Of a DNA stretch of 64,000 nt, positions 56,387 to 64,000 are shown piece after piece. Source of the DNA: Riptortus pedestris (taxonomy: Eukaryota > Arthropoda > Insecta > Hemiptera > Alydidae); contig CM032229.1 in the NCBI GenBank assembly GCA_019009955.1, positions 79,549,001-79,613,000 on the forward strand. The letters are read 5' to 3'. Numbering within the stretch: position 1 is the first letter of the stretch; every line of letters starts with the position of its first letter. The position numbers were made by a program, and so were the translations under genes. The notes under the pieces were generated by a model. That model had not been told where the DNA came from. It was given only the letters and a program-made list of their open reading frames with translations, and searched no databases.

Positions 56387-59199
56387 AATCAGTTTTAGCT
56401 CAGGAGCATTTACTCCTAGAGAAACGACGATGAAGGGTCTGAGAAAAGAAAGGGATGAAATACATAATCTGAGGAATATGAGATATATCTTACCACACGC
56501 CGTCATAACTTACTGGAGAAGTAATCACTACACTGGAAAATATAGCTTCTATCACCATAGACAGCGGATTCCCACTGTACGAGAGAGAAGGTACATTCTA
56601 CGAGTCACAACCAAAAACAAAGAATCGGGTCACTTTCTAAATTTAATTAGAAAAAGTATTGAACAATCTCAATACATAGTTTAGAACCATGATATTTTCG
56701 TCATCTGATTTTAATACTGCGGTTTGAAGGCTGTGGCGGCCGACCGTGGTTAAGTAAGGGTCGCCTGCTGCTTATTGATGACTTTGAGGAGGTGGCAAGA
56801 TGTAAGCGGTATCAGATGTATTATGGCGGTGTCAGCTTGCAATAGTTGTGCAGGGATTTGATTCGTTGCACGCGCTTAGATGCTTCTAACATCCTTCTCT
56901 AGCTGATTGACTTGCAAATAGATTCGTCGAAAGGGCGATTCGCCAATTGTACTGCTGATCTTCTGACATTGAGTAGGAAGGTAAGCAGGATTATAGCAGA
57001 TTCTACCCTTTGGGTATGTCAGTGCATTGCAACTGCAACAGGTTTGTTTATGCATTCAAAGCTAGTGGTGGATCCTAAAGGGTGGGTGGGAAGGTGAGAA
57101 GGGCGATGACGATCACAGATCTATGGTGGTGCCTATCAGTGGTCAAGATGGTATCCTACCTGTTTGGTTCTAGGTGGGGATTTGACAGCGTAGCTGGAAA
57201 TATTTTTCTGTTGGCATCAATCTTGAGGACCGCATGGAGGAAGCAGAGGAGTTTAGATGGTCTTTCATGACACGGCGCACAGTACCATCATGGTACAAAA
57301 GATCGAAAAGGTCATTTTTTTTTTTTTAAATCGATAATCTCATCTTTATATCTATAGGATCCCTACTAGTCATTAGTAGTGTAACTTTTGAATTTTGTGG
57401 ATCGTTTAGTAGCTGTGATTTTTCAAATATGGCTGTCTGCTACTACCCTGATCCATAGATTTGCACTAAACATGCATAATGTTTCTGTTGGATTGAGAGA
57501 GATATAAATAGAGCCTTTTTATTCTCCTAATTCATTCAAATTTAGGAAGCTTTTATTCCACCACCTACGGACACCAAATGATTTAAACCAGGCTGTAGCA
57601 TATTTATTTGAGAAACACTCTGTGGAATATTAATTTTCAGTTTGAGAAATGACAGAGGAATTTCTTGGAAACTCCCACTGTTGTTTTTCTATTAGGATTG
57701 AAAAATGCCCTGGAGAAGAGACTTCGTAAATTTAATCAAATTCCTTTTCTTCATATTACCTAAAATACATCAAGAACTCTAGACTGGTTGACGAAGAACA
57801 CACAATGAAACAGTTCAATGTCTTTTATAACTTCTACATGACAAAATGGAAGACGTCTGGTTTCTGAAGAAATATTACTCGCCACCAGAGAGATAAGAGA
57901 AAATTTCGGTACCATCATCAGGATGACATGGTAGCCCAAGAATAGCATTTGATGAAGCGATAGAACGGACAAAATAGATAATTCTGAAGGAACAAGATGA
58001 ACAATTCCCAATTCATGAGTAAGATAACACTGAGAACGAAAAAAATAGCAATAATTCCATTGATATTTATAGTACAAAATAATGCGTAAGAAGATCGTTA
58101 GCAAATTATTCTATCTACCAGATTGGTTACATTGATTTATATTATGATTTATAATTACTGACATATTTGCGATTTTTATAATTACCCTTTTCTTTAAATA
58201 TCTCCCCCCCCCCTTCCTTTGCTACAGGTCCGATTTAAGCCGTCACAAAATTATTCTTTTATGACGAAACTTTATATGTGATACATTAAGCTTTGTTCTA
58301 TTTATTAGTTCATTAGTGATAATATTTTCAAAATATCAACGTGTTAATAAAATTCACCGATTATTTAGTGGATTTATCTTCGTTATTACCGAGGCTTCCA
58401 CTGGGTTACATACGTAATCAGATGAATTCTAATTGACTGGCAAATATGTTATTTATTACTTAAAAAGTTTGGTGTGGTTGAATGAATTGTGATATGATCT
58501 TAGACGAAGTATATTTATGTATTAACGTCCTCGCTGCGAGTACAAAGACACTCACTGAAATTCAAAAGTTATAGCCTTCCTTCAAAAGTCAATAATATTC
58601 TGGATTAACCATTAATTGATCTGACTTCTACAACAAAGATAATTGAAAGAGGCATTACATTTACTAGATGCCTTACTAACCTGTAATTTTTATTTTATCT
58701 CTGCAATACCCTCAATAGCTTCTTCACTTCTGCCACGTCTTCATAAAAAATCTCGTGATCCCTGGAGACCAATGTTCTACTTGAGAGGGAAACCCTTTTT
58801 AGCGAACAAACTGCTCTGTGCCGTATTCCAGTTAAAATGATAATTTTATAAACGGTTACTTCAACTTTCATTGGCTTTATGGGGGAAGTAGGCTAGAATT
58901 ACAGAAATTTCAGCAGAGGGCGATAATAAAAGAAATACCCATCCTTTTTTATAATCACTCACTTCATATTCAAATCTCTTGGATTATGGGCTGTAAAGTC
59001 AAAGAAAAGTTTTTTTTTTGTTTTTATTAACTTCATATGTTAATAAAATGTGTAGAACACTGAAACATTATGTCAACAAGACAAGTCTCTATATCTTACT
59101 TTCTAAGTGCACTATGTTTCTAAGAGTTTTGATACTTAAGGGGGTATTAGTGATACAGTTGCTGAACAGTAAACCCAGTGAAAAGAGTAGGATTTAGTA
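56387..59199. other. Spacer without recognised gene
   Basis: No exon supported. A C-run and ACAGGTCCGATTTAAGCCGTC at 58205-58250 look like a family-H body relic. Minus frame 57760-58104 (114 codons) is not recognised; within it CTGATGA-TGGTACC-GAAA (57904-57921, reverse) is a weak hammerhead-like match. Confidence 0.3.
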
Positions 59200-59440
59200 C
59201 TGAAGGCTGGAAACGAAAAATATAAATTTCTGGATAACGTTCAAATTTGAGAAACAATAAGTTAAAAAATCACTGTAGAAAATTAAATGATTAACTAGAT
59301 AGATTCTATAACATTTTTGATCCGAATCAGAACAGCGAAGCTATTTCGATTTTCTCATATTTTAAACCCTTTCTACCCCCGTTCCCACTCCTCCAGTTCC
59401 GATTACGACCATTAAAAAATTTTATCTTTTGTTTAATTAT
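59200..59440 (+). repeat. Family H body relic
   Basis: AGAAAATTAAATGATTAAC, ATAACATTTTTGATCCGAAT, GAAGCTATTTCGATTTTCTC, a C-rich stretch and TTCCGATTACGACCATTAAA appear in H order. Both ends missing. Confidence 0.5.
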
Positions 59441-60790
59441 GGCTCAGTTACATTTTAAGTGTGCTATCAATCTAATAAAAGCTGAGGAATTTTTTTCTTC
59501 CTTGTACGAAGTAAAATAATCATTGTAATCGCGAAAATTGTCAGTTTTCAGAATTCAAGTTTTCATATGTTTTACCTTAACTCAAATAATTTTGACTAGT
59601 TTCGCCTTGATGTTTTTGTACGCTCATATCTCGCATAGCTTGAAATGACTTGGCTTAGAAAGTTAAAATTCATATTCAGGACTGGTAAGTTGTGCATCTT
59701 GTTTTTGATTGAAATAGACTGAGGAAGGGATGGATAAGGACAAAGAATAAAAAAGTAAATACCAATTAGAGATATTAAAAGCTTTGCTTAGAACTATTAT
59801 TAATAATGATTACAAGATTTATAAATTATATTCCTTGGTATTTTTTGATCTGATTAATTTAATCGGTGATACGGTATATTACTTTGGAATGGAATAATTT
59901 TAAATGGATTGGATTAAAACATTTTGTTTAAATTTAATAAAAGTAGTCATGTGGTGCGGGAGGGATTTTTTTAAGATTATGTTTTTGAGAGATCGAATAC
60001 TTTTACCAAAATAATTGTTGAATGTGATTTTCTTTTTGTTCGCCAAGGAAGAGGATGTTTTTCATATTTCATAGCTGTTGGTTTTACATAATTTATTAAT
60101 GAAGACAGAGAAGAAGGCTTATCTCATTTATCCGGCTTGATTTTGTGTTCAACACCGTTTACTGAGAAGAGTGATTGCTTTCCTTTTTTTTCTTTCTTTT
60201 GCTTTTTTGTACAAAGTAAAGGTCATAGGGCTTTCTGATTTCAACGGAATTAACCAGTTTGACCCTCACTGAACTAATTTTGTCTAGTTTTGGCGTGAAG
60301 ACTATTGCGTAACTCAAAAAACCGCCTAGGCTACTCTCAAGTTGAAATTCCAAATTTGATAGTTGAAACGTCTAGTTGTACACCAACCAACCCTTTTGTT
60401 CAAAATCGTCTAAGGGAAGGTGGGGGATTTGAGATAATTAATAATTGAAAACTTCTTCGAAAGTATTAGACATACAAAAAAATGAATATGGGCCCTTTTT
60501 TGTTAATTTTGAAGAGATTATTCTAAATTATGTTCTATTATATTTGTCGAGCTAACCAAATTGGATAAGTACATCACTTTCAAATGAAATGCAACGCATT
60601 GTTTATTTTATTTAATAGGAGTACGAGCAAGTTAAATGGTGTTTATTATATTAATTAATTTATTTTTTCAAAATTTCTTGATTTCAGCTGTTTCGTTGTT
60701 TTAAAGTGGGATATTTGAGGTAAGTCAGTGGACATATTTGGGTTAGGCAAGCAAATGTTTTGACACTCGACCATAACAGATGATTACTAA
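59441..60790. other. Spacer without recognised gene
   Basis: AT-rich. No exon or RNA recognised. 60570-60640 resembles 37835-37945. Confidence 0.35.
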
Positions 60791-60801
60791 TGATTGCTAT
60801 A

Positions 60802-61031
60802 ATTTATTTATTTATTATAAACGTCCACTTTTTTGCAACTCAGGCTAATTGGGACGGGTTATCTACTGGTTACCACCCTTTTCGAGCTAGGGTGGGAATT
60901 TAGGATGTTATTTAATGAATTTCGTCACTAAATAATTTCCTTTGCCCAGGCAAGAATCGAACTCGCCACTCTAGGTTTACCATGTGAGATTAAGGTCAAC
61001 GCTTTTACACACATGGCTATCCTGAGCTCCC
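60802..61031 (-). mobile_element. tRNA-derived SINE, full length
   Basis: In reverse: GGGAGCTCAGGATAGCCATG, B box GAGTTCGATTCTTGCC, body CTCGAAAAGGGTGGTAACC and GTAGATAACCCGTCCCAATT, tail GTGGACGTTTATAATAAATA. Flanks TGATTGCTATA and TGAGTGCTATA (60791-60801, 61032-61042) form an 11-bp duplication with one mismatch. Confidence 0.8.
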
Positions 61032-61042
61032 TGAGTGCTATA

Positions 61043-62362
61043 TTAAGATTTAATTTAACAACAAGCTCTTCGATTATAGATGTAAACATTTCAAGCTGAA
61101 CTCAAAATTGATAGTTGCTACCTACGACTACTAAACATGGAGCTATGAATAAGATGGAGAGGAAAAGGCCCAAGAAACTGGCAGGTACAGATCATGTCCC
61201 AAGAGGAGGGTTGTAGAATGTTACTCGAGGGGGTTCGTTTGCTTTCCGCTGTTGTCCGTCGGCACTCAACCACTCTATTAAGGTTTTTCCCCTCCTTTCT
61301 CCATTTTTTTTAATTTACATTTTTTTTTGTTTCCAGTAAGGACATTCTCTCACCATATCAGTACTAATCCCACGTATCATTCTAAGTGATATCAACATAT
61401 CATCTCTGATAAGAATGCTTCCTTACATATGGCGTTCCAAAGCTGACAAGAGACCTTAAAAGCAACAGTAGCCGAGTGGTGAAGTACTGCCCCTAGCTGC
61501 TGCTCCCCCATGTTTTTACTCTCCCTAAAAAGAACAGGCTATTTTCCATTCATTGTCTCTGCCAGCAGCCAACCTTTTCCATTAGCCCACCTCCGTCGAT
61601 AATTCCCATCTACCTCTCTCTCTTACTTCCCACTCTCCCTTTATCGCTCAACCCCTCCCTCTCTTCCTCTTCCTCGGCCTCCCCTTTCTAACATTTCCTT
61701 TCACCCTATCATCTTTACTTCACTTGTTGAAATGCCTTGATTTATAAAAAGTTGGAACGGACTAACGGATTTTCTTTAAAAAATGGAAAATCAGCTCACT
61801 GATTAATTGTATATATACATATAGTTAAATTATTAAGGTTGGAGTGAAATCTAACCAATTACTTAAACATATTTATTATGAAGAAAATCAAAACCTGTGT
61901 TGACGTACATCGGTGAGGTTAACCTCTTCTAGCCCACTCCTACCACTATGCAAACGGGCTACAGCAAATGGCACCCGGATATCCTCACCCGCATAACCTC
62001 TCCCGGCACATACTCGTACTTTTAGCAGATTTCCCATAGGGGGTTAATGGCTGAAATATCAAAATTAATCCTACTAAGTTCTAGTTTAGTAACTTTTGAC
62101 GTCATAAATGTTCCCTAATATTCCTGTTTTGATTTGTCAATAAAAATAATTAATGACAGGGATAAAATACAGGATCATACACAAATTGGAAATAAATATG
62201 TTTTTAATGAAGGAGTCAAACTCTGCATCAGGATGGGTGATTTGTGATTAAGGGTTGTTAGGGGTGGTTTACAGACACAAGATTTACATGTAGAAATATG
62301 GATTTGAGAGAAAACCTGTATGTCTGTATCCATCAGCGGCATAGCAATGAACTTAAATTAGC
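61043..62362. other. Spacer with short H relic
   Basis: Contains pyrimidine-rich tracts (61600-61700) and, at 62020-62041, TTTTAGCAGATTTCCCATAG, a solitary family-H 3' end in reverse. KMERKRPKKLAG text at ~61150 is too little to call a LINE. Confidence 0.35.
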
Positions 62363-62366
62363 TTAA

Positions 62367-62760
62367 CAGTTTGACTGCCCATTCCGCCTCGGGGCGTGAA
62401 GCGCGGCGAAGTGGGGATGCCCGTCACGCCAAAGTGCGGGAACGGTTCATACCGCGTTCCACGAGTTAGTGTGATGCGGTATCTGCCTGAGAGCGTTGTA
62501 TCGCACGGGAGTCGCGCCAAATATCAAATTTTGCTAACGCTCTCAGGCATGATGGGCACCTAAGATGGAAATTCCTTCCTAGGTGCCCGTCACGCCCAAA
62601 GGAGTAATTTTTATTTCCTCCCTTTTTTAACCCCCACATTAGATTTGCAACAAATATCATTGGTTTTTAAAAAATATTTATGCATATTTCAAGTCAAATA
62701 ACACGAAAAATGTAATAGGCCTCCAACCAAATTCACTTATTTTTGTGGGCAGTCAAACTG
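62367..62760. mobile_element. piggyBac-type MITE, 394 bp
   Basis: CAGTTTGACTGCCCA at the left and its inverse TGGGCAGTCAAACTG near the right end, with TTAA on both outer sides (62363-62366, 62761-62764), the piggyBac target. Inside are two further perfect inverted pairs: GCCTGAGAGCGTT / AACGCTCTCAGGC and GGGCACCTA / TAGGTGCCC, plus the direct repeat TGCCCGTCACGCC. No coding capacity. Confidence 0.8.
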
Positions 62761-62764
62761 TTAA

Positions 62765-63735
<971 letters not shown>

Positions 63736-64000
63736 ATTTTCTCTATCTCTCTTCTACTGGTTTTCCCCTCCAATCTCTTATTCTCTCTCACTTTCTTACC
63801 CTCACGCATCTATGTTCCTTCCCTCTCATTTTCTTTGGCTATACCTCACCAGCTATCTCTTTCATTTTACTCTCTTTAGAAGTCCCACTTGTAGTTTTCT
63901 CTTTATCTCCTTACGTTCATTTGTCTTATTAGATTGAATGAGACTGTGAAAACTGTTTTGTTTACGTTTAAAGTTTGTTGACACTTAAGACCGGAATGAA

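Noticed and set aside
57904..57921. CTGATGA-TGGTACC-GAAA on the minus strand
   Set aside because: Helix II would be two pairs over a 2-nt loop, and AATAAA is replaced by AATATT. Kept only as a weak match in the spacer description.

Overview
The window is AT-rich, repeat-dominated nuclear DNA from an animal. Exon/intron structure, non-LTR and Penelope-like retroelements, Tc1, pogo/Tigger and piggyBac transposons, tRNA-derived SINEs and long microsatellites together exclude a prokaryote. The repertoire fits an invertebrate, plausibly an arthropod, but I cannot name the species.

Only one host gene is recognisable. The left edge (447-1118, minus strand) holds the first two coding exons of an ABCB10-type mitochondrial ABC transporter, separated by a 77-nt phase-1 intron. 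The rest of that gene lies beyond base 1. I found no other convincing host exon in the remaining ~62.9 kb.

The main occupant is one non-autonomous family (called H here), with about 20 full, partial or decayed copies. It has a 5' end AAAAGTCCGTCACGCAG with a short hairpin, a subterminal AGCAGATTTCCC repeated in inverse at the 3' end, a microsatellite core, and a 16-nt 3' palindrome followed by TCTGCTAAAA. This is the layout of Helentron-associated (HINE/DINE-1-like) rolling-circle elements. The microsatellite cores act as landing pads. A Tigger/pogo transposon (5793-7340) and a family-B repeat sit in the core of one H copy, and a Tc1 transposon (28573-30126) sits in another.

Family B (4661-5790, 17600-20748, 43292-44670) is flanked by (TA)n and is built of ~300-bp internal units. 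Other elements are: four SINE copies, one of which splits a Penelope-like GIY-YIG remnant; LINE remnants; a broken Ty3/gypsy element (35.8-37.3 kb, minus); a decayed piggyBac (49920-51132) and a piggyBac-type MITE (62367-62760); a large foldback with tRNA-like sequence in both arms (31790-32540); and minisatellites and long (CA)n, (TA)n and (TC)n tracts.

The observation most worth following is a recurring module seen at five separate sites: CTGANGA (once TTGATGA), a short hairpin, GAAA (once GAAG), then AATAAA about 10-20 nt downstream. This is the conserved core of a hammerhead ribozyme next to a polyadenylation-type hexamer. At three sites it lies inside short inverted-arm elements and at a fourth beside one of two long inverted arms, consistent with Penelope-like retroelement terminal repeats. 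The copy at 11821-11869 also closes helices I and III.
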